Assembly: GCF_000025545.1 (NCBI RefSeq)
Contig: NC_013889.1
Span: forward strand, 1,729,501-1,793,500
Reading direction: 5' to 3'
DNA length: 64,000 nt
Origin: Thioalkalivibrio sp. K90mix
Lineage (GTDB): Bacteria; Pseudomonadota; Gammaproteobacteria; Ectothiorhodospirales; Ectothiorhodospiraceae
Below, in pieces: positions 53,383 through 62,633 of this stretch. Both the position numbers and the translations under genes were made by a program. The notes under the pieces were generated by a model. That model was not told the DNA's origin. It did not search any database and saw nothing but the letters and a program-made list of their open reading frames with translations. Within the stretch, counting starts at the first letter, position 1; the number at the start of each line of letters is the position of its first letter.

Positions 53383-55404
53383 ATGCAGACCCCGGACGAT
53401 GCCGCCCAGTTGCTGGACACCCTGCAGGATGACAACCAGTGCGATCTCGCCGAGACCCTGCGTCGTATCGTGGACTGGCTACGCCCGGACAACCCCCGCA
53501 ATGTGGCGCCGGTCATTGCCCGAATCGAGAGCCTTACGCTGGCCCTGCAGGCACAGCCCGAGGTACGCGAACGCCTGCGCGAGCGTCTGGAGGCCGGCCT
53601 AGAGGACGCCCGCCACCTGACGCTGTACACCGGCGTGGGTCTGTTCTCCCGCAAGGGCTTTTTCCGCGAGGCGGCGGAGCTGCTGTACGAGCGCATCAAC
53701 CCGCGCCCGATGGAGCGCGCGGACCTTCGGGACGTGCTCTACCACGTCTTCCACGACCCCGATGACGCGATCTGGGTATCGGCCCTGCCGGACGATGCCT
53801 GGTCCCGGCTGCTGGGGGCGCTGGGCTGCCTGTCCGGCGAACACCCCGGCGTGCTGGACCGCGCCCGCAGCGAGACGCTCTACGCCCTGGAGATGCTCTC
53901 GATCTGGATCGCGGCCGAGGAACTGGAACCGGAGCTGCTGCGCCTGGACCCGTCGATTGCCGAGCGCAACTCGGCCTTCGTCGCGCAGGAGCGCGAGATC
54001 TCCGCCTACGTGCGCGACTACCGCGCCTGGCTGCAGGACCCCGGCCACGAACGCATGGACGACGCCCATGCCCGGGTGCTGCTGGAGCAGTGCGGGGATC
54101 AGATCCTGCGCCTGCGTCGGCGCGCGATCACGCATGGCAGCAGCCTGTCGCTAACCCACCTGCTGGAGCGCCTGGACCAGACGCTGTCGCGCATTCACAA
54201 GCTGCTGGACCTGCTGGAACCGCGTGAGGAGGCACACACCCGTGCCACCGCGGTGGGCGTGTTCCGCGAGCTGGTCACAGCCAGTGCCCGCCGCCACGGG
54301 TTGCGCGCGCTGTGGCAGGACAACATCCGCCTGGTCTCGCGCAGCATCACCCAGCATGTCTCCGATACCGGCGAGCACTACATCACCCGCGATCGTGGCG
54401 AATATCTGACGATGCTGCGCTCGGGGGCCGGGGCGGGCCTGATTATCGCCTTCATGGCCCTGATCAAGATCCAGGTGGAATCCCTGGGCCTGTCCGAGGG
54501 CTGGAACGCCTTGTGGGTCAGCCTGAATTATGGCCTGGGCTTCGTGCTGATCCACATCCTGCACTTCACCGTCGCGACCAAACAGCCAGCGATGACCGCC
54601 GCGCGGCTGGCGGCCGCGATCGAGGAGAACGAACGCGGCACGGCCGACGCCTCGAAGCTTGCGGACCTGCTGGTCCGGGTGGGCCGCTCCCAGTTCGCGG
54701 CCGTGCTGGGCAATGTCGGCGTGGCACTCCCAACGGCGCTGCTGATCGGGGTCCTCACGGCCTGGGGCTTCGGCACACCGATCCTGTCGGGCACCGAGGC
54801 GGATTATCTGCTGGATGGTCTGCGCCCGATCATGGGCCTGGCGCTGTTCTTCGCGGCCATCGCCGGGGTCTGGCTGTTCGTCTCCGGCCTGATCGCCGGG
54901 TTCTTCGACAACCGCTGCGCCTATCTCGACCTGCCCGGTCGCCTGCGCGAGCATCCGCTGCTGCAACGGCTGCTGCCCACCACCACGCGCCATCGCCTCG
55001 CCGACTGGGTCGGATACAACTACGGCGCGGTGCTGGGCAATTTCCTGTTCGGTATGCTGCTGGGCATGACCGGCTTTGTCGGCTACCTGCTGAACCTGCC
55101 CCTGGACATCCAGCACGTGGCCTTCGCCTCCGCGAACCTCGGCTACGTGACCGCCAGCGAATCCATCGGCGTGTTCACCTTCCTGTTGTTCCTGGTGTTC
55201 GTGCTGCTGATCGGCGCGGTCAACCTGTGGGTCAGCTTTGGCCTGGCGCTGTACGTTGCCCTGCGCGCCCGCGGCGTGCGCATCGGGGCCTTCGACCGCG
55301 TGCTGAAGGCCTATGGCCGGCACCTGCGCCGGCACCCGACGCAATTCTTGCTCCCGCCACGGGGTGGCGAGGCCCAGGAAGGTGACGAGGCACCCCCCAG
55401 GTGA
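53383..55404 (+). CDS. Gcr-type (COG4389) membrane protein, annotated elsewhere as site-specific recombinase
   Basis: 673 aa. The N-terminal 340 residues are helical and soluble; the C-terminal half has about seven hydrophobic segments (AGAGLIIAFMALIKIQV; FGTPILSGTEADYLLDGLRP; GALNLW-type end). The pattern FSRKGFFREAAELLYERINP and HYITRDRGEYLTMLRSGAGA match the family first called a gonococcal recombinase. No recombinase catalytic motif is visible; the membrane topology argues against that role. GGGAGCG precedes the ATG. Confidence 0.85.
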   Translation: MQTPDDAAQLLDTLQDDNQCDLAETLRRIVDWLRPDNPRNVAPVIARIESLTLALQAQPEVRERLRERLEAGLEDARHLTLYTGVGLFSRKGFFREAAELLYERINPRPMERADLRDVLYHVFHDPDDAIWVSALPDDAWSRLLGALGCLSGEHPGVLDRARSETLYALEMLSIWIAAEELEPELLRLDPSIAERNSAFVAQEREISAYVRDYRAWLQDPGHERMDDAHARVLLEQCGDQILRLRRRAITHGSSLSLTHLLERLDQTLSRIHKLLDLLEPREEAHTRATAVGVFRELVTASARRHGLRALWQDNIRLVSRSITQHVSDTGEHYITRDRGEYLTMLRSGAGAGLIIAFMALIKIQVESLGLSEGWNALWVSLNYGLGFVLIHILHFTVATKQPAMTAARLAAAIEENERGTADASKLADLLVRVGRSQFAAVLGNVGVALPTALLIGVLTAWGFGTPILSGTEADYLLDGLRPIMGLALFFAAIAGVWLFVSGLIAGFFDNRCAYLDLPGRLREHPLLQRLLPTTTRHRLADWVGYNYGAVLGNFLFGMLLGMTGFVGYLLNLPLDIQHVAFASANLGYVTASESIGVFTFLLFLVFVLLIGAVNLWVSFGLALYVALRARGVRIGAFDRVLKAYGRHLRRHPTQFLLPPRGGEAQEGDEAPPR

Positions 55405-55411
55405 GGCCGGC

Positions 55412-56428
55412 ATGATGCGCGCCTGGTGGGTCGTCCTCGTCGCCTTCTGGCTGGCCGCCTGCGCCGGCAGTCCGCCGCAACCGCCCGCGGACGAGGCCCC
55501 GGATGAACGCCCGGACGCCGAGGTCCTCGAAGCCGCGGACGGGACCCGCCTCCCGCTGCACCGCTGGGGCCCGGAAGAGCCCCGCCGGGTTGCGCTGGCC
55601 CTGCACGGTTTCAACGACCATGGCGGCAGCATGGCGGCGCTGGGCGAGGCCCTGGCCGAGCACGAGATCGCCGTCTACGCCTATGACCAGCGGGGCTTCG
55701 GCGCCAACCGCGATGTCGGCCATTGGGCGGGCTACCAGACGATGGCCGAGGACGCCCGCACCGGGCTGCGCATCCTCGCCGAACGCTATCCCGACAACCC
55801 GCCCTACCTGATCGGCAAGAGCATGGGCGGGGCAGTGGCCCTGCTGGCCACCAGCGGCGAAGAACTGCCGGCGATGCGCGGGACAGCCCTGATCGGTCCG
55901 GCCGTCTGGAGCCGTGACCAAATGCCCTGGTACCAGCGCTTCGGCCTCTGGGTTGGTGCCCGCATTGCCCCCGGCATGCGCCTGACCGGCGAGATGGCAG
56001 CGGAATTCGATATCCGGCCCACCGATGACCCGGCGGTCCTGGAACAGATGCGCGATGACCCACTGGTCCTGCGCGAGGCCCGCATCGACGCCCTCGACGG
56101 ACTGACCACGCTGATGGGTCGCGCGCTGAGCGCCGGAGACGCCCTCCCCGCCCCAAGCCTGCTGCTCTACGGTGCGAAGGACGACCTCGTGCCACCCGGG
56201 CCCACGGCGGTGCTGGCCGAACGCCTGGCCGCAACCGGCGACCCCGGCCACCGCATGGTGCTCTATCCCGAGGGCTACCACATGCTCACACGCTACACCC
56301 GTTCCGTGGACACCTTTGGCGATCTCGTCGCCTGGATGCTGGACCCCGAGGCCACCCTACCCTCCGGCCACGAACGCGCCCCCGAGACCATGGTGCAGAA
56401 CCTGCAAGATCTCGACGCGCAACGTTAA
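55412..56428 (+). CDS. Lipoprotein alpha/beta hydrolase (monoacylglycerol-lipase-like)
   Basis: 338 aa. Lipoprotein signal MMRAWWVVLVAFWLAAC with LAAC lipobox. Hydrolase motifs: ALHGFNDHGG (oxyanion), IGKSMGGAVALL (nucleophile Ser), LYGAKDDLVPPGP (Asp), YPEGYHMLTRYT (His). All three catalytic residues are present. Start at 55412 (ATGATG; next ATG 55415) with GAGG upstream. It follows the Gcr gene by 7 nt, so probably one operon. Confidence 0.9.
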   Translation: MMRAWWVVLVAFWLAACAGSPPQPPADEAPDERPDAEVLEAADGTRLPLHRWGPEEPRRVALALHGFNDHGGSMAALGEALAEHEIAVYAYDQRGFGANRDVGHWAGYQTMAEDARTGLRILAERYPDNPPYLIGKSMGGAVALLATSGEELPAMRGTALIGPAVWSRDQMPWYQRFGLWVGARIAPGMRLTGEMAAEFDIRPTDDPAVLEQMRDDPLVLREARIDALDGLTTLMGRALSAGDALPAPSLLLYGAKDDLVPPGPTAVLAERLAATGDPGHRMVLYPEGYHMLTRYTRSVDTFGDLVAWMLDPEATLPSGHERAPETMVQNLQDLDAQR

Positions 56429-56475
56429 CCCGAAACCAGCGCCTGGCTGCACAGGACCGGCGACCCAACCGGCAT

Positions 56476-56489
56476 TTGATCCAGATCAA
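56476..56489. promoter_or_regulatory. Perfect FNR/ANR box, class II promoter
   Basis: TTGATCCAGATCAA matches the FNR consensus exactly. TAATAC at 56511-56516 is a -10 element that puts the start near 56523, about 41 bp from the box centre, the classic FNR-activated spacing. The gene start is at 56551. Low O2 should turn the GGDEF-EAL gene on. Confidence 0.85.
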
Positions 56490-56550
56490 GACCCCGAGGT
56501 ATGAGGTCTCTAATACTCAGAGACCTTTTGTCTGGACCCGCGAGGTCTCC

Positions 56551-59151
56551 ATGTCCGCCGAACGTCCTGCATCCCCGCGCCGGGCCCTGCGACTGCGGCT
56601 GTTCATCGTCGCCGCGATCATGGGCGTGGCCCTGCTCGTGTTCCTGACAGTCCACATCACCTCCACGCTGATCTACGAACGCACGATGACACGCCAGGCG
56701 GAACAGACCGCCAGCGGCATCGCCCACCAGACCTTCGCCTCGATGTTTCAGATCATGCGCGAGGGCTGGACCCGCGAGCAGCTGGAGGCGTTTTCGGCCG
56801 GGATCGAGGAATCGCTGGCGGATACGCCGCTGCGGCTGGACTTCTATCGCGGCGAGAAGGTGGCGGCCCTGTATGGCGAAGTGGACCAGCCCACCTGGCA
56901 CGAACGGATCGAGCATGCATTCGAGACGGGGGCCATTGAGAGTCGCCAGGACAACGGCGAGCTGCGCTACACCTTCCCCTTGCGCGCCCGCAACGAGTGC
57001 CTCGCCTGCCATGGCAATGCCTCCACCGGCGATGTGCTCGGAGTGATGGAGGTGCGCCAGGACCTGGGTACGGCCATCAGCGAGGCGCGCAACCAGCACG
57101 TCTGGACCTTCCTGGGGACCGGGCTGGGCACGCTGCTGCTGGGTTCCCTGATCGCCGCCTGGGCGACGGCGCCCATCACCCGTTCGGTGCGCCGCTTCCA
57201 GGATCAGGTGACCCAAGTCAACGCGATCAAGGACCTCAACCACGTCGAGACGCAGGCAATCGACACCGGCTTTGTGGAGCTCAACCAGGTCGTCGATCAG
57301 GTGGATGACCTGGTGCGCAAGCTGCGCGCGGTCGCGGTGGACAAGGACATCCTCGAGTTCGAGCTGAAGCTGCTCGACAAATTCATCATCACCTCGGACG
57401 TGGTGCGGGACTGGCGCGAATACATCGGGGTCTTGCTGACCGAGATCAACACGATCATCGATGCCTACACCCTGTTCACCCTGTTCAAGGCCAACGACGA
57501 CATCTACGAGCTGGAGATCTTCTGGCGCGCAGAACCCAAAGAGGCCACACGACGCACCGTGGAACGGCTGGCCACGCATCGCATCCGGGCATCCGAGGAG
57601 TTCGTGCGGGACGCGAACATCAGCGTGCGGCACAACGTCGCCGATGCCTCCAGTCATCTGCCGGAACTCTCGCCCCGCCAGATCGAGCTGGCGACCAAGT
57701 CGCTGGTGCTGGACACCCCACGCATTGGCGGTGTGGTCGGGATCGGCGTGCAGTCCGAGCTGGTGCGCGACCCGGTCCGGCACGTGGTGATCGAGAGCAT
57801 CTTGTCGACGCTGCTGAACCTCGTCGGCTCGGTGAAGGCGATCTACAAGTACACCCAGGACCTCGAGCACTACGCCACCCGTGACCCGCTGACCAATCTG
57901 TACAACCAGCGGGTGTTCTGGGAACTGTTCAACTACGAGATCAAGCGTGCCGAGGGGCATGGCTACCCCTTCGCGGTCATGGTCGTGGACCTGGACAACT
58001 TCAAGACCATCAACGACCGCTACGGCCATGCCTTTGGTGACCGCTTCCTGCAGGCCTATTCCGAGACGATCCAGGGCGCGATCCGCAACGAGGATATCCT
58101 GGCCCGGTACGGGGGCGACGAGTTCGCGCTGATCCTGCCCGAGACCGACCAGCAGTCCGCCTGGCAGCTGGCCGCGCACATGGCCGAGGCCACCGATGGC
58201 CTGTCGCTCCCGGCCCCGGACGGCTCGCGGGTCAGGGCCACCACCTGCATCGGCATCGCCGCCTACCCAAGACACGGCAAGGACACGCGCGACCTGTTCC
58301 TGGTGGCCGACAACATGATGTACAAGGCCAAGCGCGAGGGGAAAAACGCGGTCTGCGTGCCGAGCGACGAGGAAGTGGCCGCGGTGTTCCGCGAGGCGGG
58401 CGAGACCGGGATCATGATCATGGAGGCGCTGGAAGACCGCCGCATCGTGCCCTACTTCCAGCCGATCATGGACACCACCACCGGCGAGGCCCATATCCAC
58501 GAGCTGCTCATGCGCATCCGCGTGGGCGGCGAACTGATCCCGGCGGGCCAGTTCGTCGAGGTCGCCGAGACCATGGGGGTGATGCACCAGCTCGACTATG
58601 TACTGATCGAGCAGGCCTTCATCGAGGTCAGCCGCTCCGGCTACTCGGGGCTGTTGTTCATCAACCTCTCGCCGCGCGCGCTGATCATTGGCGAGTTCAT
58701 CGGCAAGGTCCGCCAGCTCGCGCACGACCACGGCATCGAACCGGCCAAGGTGGTGTTCGAGATCACCGAGCGTGACACGGTGAAAAACATGGCCGTGCTG
58801 GAGCAGTTCGTGCTCGACCTGAAACAGCAGGGTTTCCAGTTCGCGGTCGACGACTTCGGCTCGGGCTTTTCCTCGTTCCACTACCTCAAGCGCTTCCCCA
58901 TCGACTTCGTGAAGATCGAGGGCGATTTCGTGCGTAATATGGTCCACGACGCACGCGACCAGGCGTTTGTGCGCTCCATCGCAGCGCTGGCGCGCGACCT
59001 GAACGTACGCACCATCGCCGAATTCGTGGAAGACGCCGAGATCCTGGAAGCAGTCAGGTCCATCGGCATCCACTACGCCCAGGGCTTTCACGTGGGCCAC
59101 CCCGGCCCAGGGCCGCTGCCCGGCCCCGGGGACGGCAAGACCCGCCACTGA
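56551..59151 (+). CDS. GGDEF-EAL protein with periplasmic CxxCH (DUF3365-like) sensor
   Basis: 866 aa. TM1 about 14-36; periplasmic sensor with CLACH at 150-154, a c-type heme attachment motif, in a Tll0287/DUF3365-like domain; TM2 about 184-205; a HAMP-like and helical linker; GGDEF with RYGGDEFALILP (GGDEF at 521-525) and I-site RNED at 512-515; EAL domain from about 620 with Glu651 in HELLMRI, FINLSPRAL, FEITERD, VDDFGSGFSSF, KIEGDF and HYAQGFHVG, all catalytic positions present. It may both make and degrade cyclic-di-GMP. An FNR box precedes it, so it is an anaerobic or micro-oxic sensor. Confidence 0.93.
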   Translation: MSAERPASPRRALRLRLFIVAAIMGVALLVFLTVHITSTLIYERTMTRQAEQTASGIAHQTFASMFQIMREGWTREQLEAFSAGIEESLADTPLRLDFYRGEKVAALYGEVDQPTWHERIEHAFETGAIESRQDNGELRYTFPLRARNECLACHGNASTGDVLGVMEVRQDLGTAISEARNQHVWTFLGTGLGTLLLGSLIAAWATAPITRSVRRFQDQVTQVNAIKDLNHVETQAIDTGFVELNQVVDQVDDLVRKLRAVAVDKDILEFELKLLDKFIITSDVVRDWREYIGVLLTEINTIIDAYTLFTLFKANDDIYELEIFWRAEPKEATRRTVERLATHRIRASEEFVRDANISVRHNVADASSHLPELSPRQIELATKSLVLDTPRIGGVVGIGVQSELVRDPVRHVVIESILSTLLNLVGSVKAIYKYTQDLEHYATRDPLTNLYNQRVFWELFNYEIKRAEGHGYPFAVMVVDLDNFKTINDRYGHAFGDRFLQAYSETIQGAIRNEDILARYGGDEFALILPETDQQSAWQLAAHMAEATDGLSLPAPDGSRVRATTCIGIAAYPRHGKDTRDLFLVADNMMYKAKREGKNAVCVPSDEEVAAVFREAGETGIMIMEALEDRRIVPYFQPIMDTTTGEAHIHELLMRIRVGGELIPAGQFVEVAETMGVMHQLDYVLIEQAFIEVSRSGYSGLLFINLSPRALIIGEFIGKVRQLAHDHGIEPAKVVFEITERDTVKNMAVLEQFVLDLKQQGFQFAVDDFGSGFSSFHYLKRFPIDFVKIEGDFVRNMVHDARDQAFVRSIAALARDLNVRTIAEFVEDAEILEAVRSIGIHYAQGFHVGHPGPGPLPGPGDGKTRH

Positions 59152-59228
59152 GCGGCCTCGCCTGACGGGCCACGCTGTTTTATCGTGGGGACAGCCACCC
59201 GTACTTGCAGAGAGTGGCCGGAGGCACG

Positions 59229-59606
59229 ATGGGACAAAAGGGCAAGGGGTCTTCCGAACGACTGGACGCGCTGGTCGCACAAAGTCATCGCTCGCGCGCG
59301 GAACGCGAGCAGGGCTATCGCGAACAGGCGCTCAAGATGTACCCATGGGTCTGCGGGCGCTGCGGGCGGGAGTTCACGCGCGCCAACCTGCAGGAGCTGA
59401 CGGTCCACCACCGCGACCACAACCACGACAACAACCCGCCCGATGGCAGCAACTGGGAGCTGCTGTGCCTGTACTGCCACGACAACGAACACCAGCGCTA
59501 TACCGACGCGACGCCCGGGAGCGGCAAGAACACCGACACCACGGCGACCCACAACCCCTTCGCTGGGCTCGCCGACCTGCTGAACCGGGACGACGACTCG
59601 AAGTAA
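59229..59606 (+). CDS. yajD: YajD-type HNH nuclease
   Basis: 125 aa. HNH motif: WVCGRCGREFTRANLQELTV, HHRDHNHDNNPPDGSNWELL, CLYCHDNEHQR. Two CxxC pairs hold zinc. Start at 59229 with GGAGG upstream. Common in proteobacteria outside mobile elements; cell role unclear. Confidence 0.92.
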   Translation: MGQKGKGSSERLDALVAQSHRSRAEREQGYREQALKMYPWVCGRCGREFTRANLQELTVHHRDHNHDNNPPDGSNWELLCLYCHDNEHQRYTDATPGSGKNTDTTATHNPFAGLADLLNRDDDSK

Positions 59607-59614
59607 GGCCTGTA

Positions 59615-59660
59615 CGGCAGTCACCGCGCCTTGTTCGCACGCAAAAGCGACTCGAGCGCG
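59615..59660 (+). repeat. 46-bp dispersed repeat, copy 2
   Basis: Two mismatches to 53172-53217. Lies just after yajD, before the convergent GNAT gene. Confidence 0.8.
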
Positions 59661-59685
59661 GACGCGCAATTCAATCATTGTCTCC

Positions 59686-60267
59686 CTAGAGTGACCGCCA
59701 CCAGAACTGGAGCGGCTTCCAGGTCTCCTCGTCCTCGCCCAGATCCGGCCAGTGGTAATGGCATACGAGCCCTTCGGCAGGTTCGTAGCCACGCTTGCGC
59801 CAAAAGCCGTCCAGCGGGCGATAGCCCGCCGGGCGTGCCGGATGATCGTCCGGGCGGATGACGGCGCAGAAGGTCGCCTGCCTATAGCCTGACTCACGCG
59901 CCGCGGCCTCGCGGGCATCGAAGAAGTAGTGCCCGGCACCCCGGCCCCGATACGGTCGCCGCAGGACCGACTCCGCGAGATAGAAATAGCGCTCGGGATC
60001 CAGTCCGTTCTGAACAAAAGGAGCCTGAAAATCGGCGTCGGCCGCCGCCAGCGGCAGCGAGGTCGACGCGCCCACCAGTTCGTCGCCCTCCCAGGCGAGC
60101 ACCACCGCGCTTTGCGGGCAGCGGACATAGTCGACCAGGTAGTCCCGCTCGTACTCGACGGAACCTTCGTACAGGTAGGGCCACTCGCGAAAGACCTCGA
60201 TACGCAGCCGCGCGATGGCCTCCAGATGCGGCTCAAGGCCCGTGCCACGTTCCATCGTGAAGTCCAC
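59686..60267 (-). CDS. GNAT-family N-acetyltransferase
   Basis: 193 aa. GNAT fold with acetyl-CoA loop RRPYRGRGAGHYFFDAREAA. N-terminus ERGTGLEPHLEAIARLRIEV; ends in a substrate-side WKPLQFWWRSL. Substrate unknown. Converges with yajD. Confidence 0.88.
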   Translation of the reverse strand: MDFTMERGTGLEPHLEAIARLRIEVFREWPYLYEGSVEYERDYLVDYVRCPQSAVVLAWEGDELVGASTSLPLAAADADFQAPFVQNGLDPERYFYLAESVLRRPYRGRGAGHYFFDAREAAARESGYRQATFCAVIRPDDHPARPAGYRPLDGFWRKRGYEPAEGLVCHYHWPDLGEDEETWKPLQFWWRSL

Positions 60268-60293
60268 TCCCGCCTCCTTTATTCATACGTCCT

Positions 60294-60307
60294 GTGACAC
60301 AGATCAA
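60294..60307. promoter_or_regulatory. Possible FNR-like box between GNAT and the host-attachment gene
   Basis: GTGACACAGATCAA: right half ATCAA perfect, left half GTGAC has three of five consensus bases. 173 bp before the host-attachment start and 27 bp before the GNAT start. Confidence 0.3.
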
Positions 60308-60479
60308 AGGGGCCGACTCGATGCCCCTGGAACCAGGAAACTCAGCCACAACGATCTACACTCAGGAAGAAAGGATGCAACATCCCGCGCGGACCCGATC
60401 GCAATACCGGGCCCGCTCGTGGATTGCGTGTCCATTTCGCCCTTCGGGGCATTCACGTCTGTCCAACAGGAGGCACTGT

Positions 60480-60926
60480 ATGGATACCGTATGGATCGTT
60501 GTGGCCGATGCTGCCCGCGCGCGCATCCTCAGTTGTGAAGGTCGAGCCTGTCAGGGTTTGCACGAGATCGAAACCCTGGCGCACTCCGAGTCCCGCGTAC
60601 ATGCCCAGGAACTGGTCACCGACCGGCCCGGCCGCAGCTGGAGCAGTTCGGGTGATGGCCGCCACGCCATGCAGGAGACAACCGATCCGAGCGTCAACGA
60701 ACGCAACCGCTTTGCCCGCGAAGTGGCCGAACGCCTGAAATCGGGCTATCACGGCGGCAGCTACCAGCGGCTGGTGATCCTCGCCGCACCCCAGTTCCTG
60801 GGGGCCCTGCGCGAACTGCTGGACCCGCAGGTCGCGCAGATCGTCACTTCCCAGATCGCCAAGAACGTTTCCAAGATCCAGGACCCGGCCGCCCTGCGCA
60901 GCCACCTGCCGGACTTTCTCTACTAG
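60480..60926 (+). CDS. Host-attachment-like protein (PF10116 type)
   Basis: 148 aa. MDTVWIVVADAARARILSCE, VNERNRFAREVAERLKSGYH, RLVILAAPQFLGALRELLDP and VAQIVTSQIAKNVSKI match the family first linked to plant-host attachment in agrobacteria; in free-living bacteria the function is unknown and the fold resembles eRF1-like domains. AGGAGG lies 6 nt before the ATG. Confidence 0.9.
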   Translation: MDTVWIVVADAARARILSCEGRACQGLHEIETLAHSESRVHAQELVTDRPGRSWSSSGDGRHAMQETTDPSVNERNRFAREVAERLKSGYHGGSYQRLVILAAPQFLGALRELLDPQVAQIVTSQIAKNVSKIQDPAALRSHLPDFLY

Positions 60927-60940
60927 CCCGTCCAGCCTCG

Positions 60941-60969
60941 ACAAGGGCCCGCCCAGCGCGGGCCCTTGT
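60941..60969. terminator. Bidirectional terminator hairpin
   Basis: ACAAGGGCCCGC, loop CCAGC, GCGGGCCCTTGT: perfect 12-bp stem between convergent genes. Its last base is the first base of the opposing gene's stop. The A/T-rich stem base (ACAAG/CTTGT) may help release; there is no T run. Confidence 0.75.
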
Positions 60970-61838
60970 CACTCGAACCGCACCTCGACTTCCGGGACCT
61001 GGTCCGGAACCAGGCCCTCGTAACGCACCCGAAAGGCGTCGTGTTCATCCACCGCAAACAAGGGCCCGAAGCTCCCCAGACTCAGCAGTTCGCCAGCATC
61101 GAGGGTCTCGCCGCGGGCCGCCAGTTCATCCACCAGCCAGAGTACAGCGTCCAGTGGGTGTCCGAGGATGGCGCTACCCGGATACTCGCCCAGTACCTCG
61201 CCCCCCTCGCTCTCGATGACCACCGTCATCGCGGCCAGCGTCTCACCCATCTCCTGGGTCACGGGCACCGGCTCGCCAAGGACACCTCCCCGCGCGCCCA
61301 CGTTGATCGCGGTAATGCTCCAGGCATCCAGGGTCGCGGGGTCCGCGACCATCAGATCCACGAGCTCAATGAATGGCAGCACCCAGTCGATAGCCGCGAG
61401 CACCTCGGCATGGTCCGATGCCTGCATGATGGCCGGGTCCGCCACGCGAACGGCCAGATCGGCCTCGACCATAGGGCGCGCGCCGAAATCCCGCGCGACC
61501 GGGAGCTCTGACGGCCAGATCATCCCGGCCAGCAGGGCACCGGCCACCGGGGCATCGGCGCCGAAGCGCTCCTGAACGGTCTCGGAGGTCAGCCCGACCT
61601 TCCACCCCACATGCGGCCCCACCACCACATCCAGCTCCGCCACCATGACGCGCTGAATGCACAGGGCATCGGCCATGTCCTCCGGCTTGACCCGAGCTAC
61701 GGGCTCCCGGTCCTGCCAGGCGGCTGCGAGGGTCTCGCCCTCATGGGCACTGCCCTCCGGGCAGGCCGCGAATGCCGGACCCGCGATCCATAGCCCCAGC
61801 AACAGTCCTGCGAGTCCCACACCCATGCAAGGACGCAT
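60969..61838 (-). CDS. Exported 2-keto-4-pentenoate hydratase/FAH-fold protein
   Basis: 289 aa. Signal peptide MRPCMGVGLAGLLLGLWIAG ending FAFAA-like (AGPAFAA-C). The rest follows the MhpD/hydratase pattern: VGWKVGLTSETVQERFG, RPMVEADLAVRV with metal Glu, ATLDAWSITAINVGARG. Hydratases of this kind are cytosolic; an exported form is unusual. ATG at 61838 has GGGGAG upstream; the frame is open to 61862. Substrate unknown. Confidence 0.88.
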   Translation of the reverse strand: MRPCMGVGLAGLLLGLWIAGPAFAACPEGSAHEGETLAAAWQDREPVARVKPEDMADALCIQRVMVAELDVVVGPHVGWKVGLTSETVQERFGADAPVAGALLAGMIWPSELPVARDFGARPMVEADLAVRVADPAIMQASDHAEVLAAIDWVLPFIELVDLMVADPATLDAWSITAINVGARGGVLGEPVPVTQEMGETLAAMTVVIESEGGEVLGEYPGSAILGHPLDAVLWLVDELAARGETLDAGELLSLGSFGPLFAVDEHDAFRVRYEGLVPDQVPEVEVRFE

Positions 61839-61891
61839 GCGGATTCTCCCCAAAACGGCCATTGTATCCGGGTACCGCCCAGGTGACGTCG

Positions 61892-62554
61892 CTAGTGCGG
61901 ATCGGATGCCTCGCGTTCGGGAGTCCCGGGAACGGGTGCGATGCGGTCGGCATCCGGCTCGGGGAAGTCGCTCGGCGCGAGGACCCCGAGTAGTTCGGGT
62001 CCGTCATGGGCGGGCACGAAGATCGCCAGTTCGGCCTCCTGGATCTCCAGATCGACTGCCTGGCGCAGGTTCAGGTCGTGGCCCACCACCACGATGTTGG
62101 AATAAGGATCCGCCGGCGGCGTATGAAGGTGGCGCACAAGGCCATCGATCAAATGGGCTCGGCGGTCCTCATCCCGCACCCAGGGAAGGTTGAAGAGGTC
62201 ATAGCGGATCTCGTACTCCTCAAAGGCCAGCGAGGCGGTCTCCCAGTTCCGGCAGAAGGGGCTGGTCAGCACTTGCTCGACCGGGATCTCGAGCGCGCGG
62301 AAGCCGTCACCCACCCGCCGCGAGTGATTGCGCCCAAGGGTGCTCAGGTTGCGCTGCCCCGCGCAGTCATCCATGTCGCTGATGTCATAGTCATCGTGCG
62401 AGCGATCCGTCTCCGCATGGCGCCAGAAGACAACCAGCCCGCCCCCCTGCAGTCGCTCGATCAATTGCTCCGCACTCATCTCCTCGGCCCCAGGTCCCAT
62501 GGGGACGAGGCCGAAGAGCAGTGCTCCAAAGAACCCGGACACCCGCCTCGCCAT
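61892..62554 (-). CDS. Exported histidine-phosphatase-family protein (1)
   Basis: 220 aa. Signal peptide MARRVSGFFGALLFGLVPMG. Phosphohistidine motif VVFWRHAETDRSHDD (usual RHG is RHA), then LTSPFCRNWETA and the C-terminal His in VVVGHDLNL. Paralogue of the next gene upstream; both share ELIERLQGGGLVVFWRHA-like starts. GGAGG precedes the ATG. Substrate unknown. Confidence 0.87.
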   Translation of the reverse strand: MARRVSGFFGALLFGLVPMGPGAEEMSAEQLIERLQGGGLVVFWRHAETDRSHDDYDISDMDDCAGQRNLSTLGRNHSRRVGDGFRALEIPVEQVLTSPFCRNWETASLAFEEYEIRYDLFNLPWVRDEDRRAHLIDGLVRHLHTPPADPYSNIVVVGHDLNLRQAVDLEIQEAELAIFVPAHDGPELLGVLAPSDFPEPDADRIAPVPGTPEREASDPH

Positions 62555-62633
62555 CGCCTCCGCTCCCCATACTTCGTCTACTTGATACTCAATGCGTAGA
62601 CGAAAAATCGAGGGTGCGCTCGGGCCGACCGGC

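Noticed and set aside
56425-59280. A 951-codon open frame antisense to the GGDEF-EAL gene
   Set aside because: Shadow frame; the plus-strand protein has complete GGDEF and EAL motifs.
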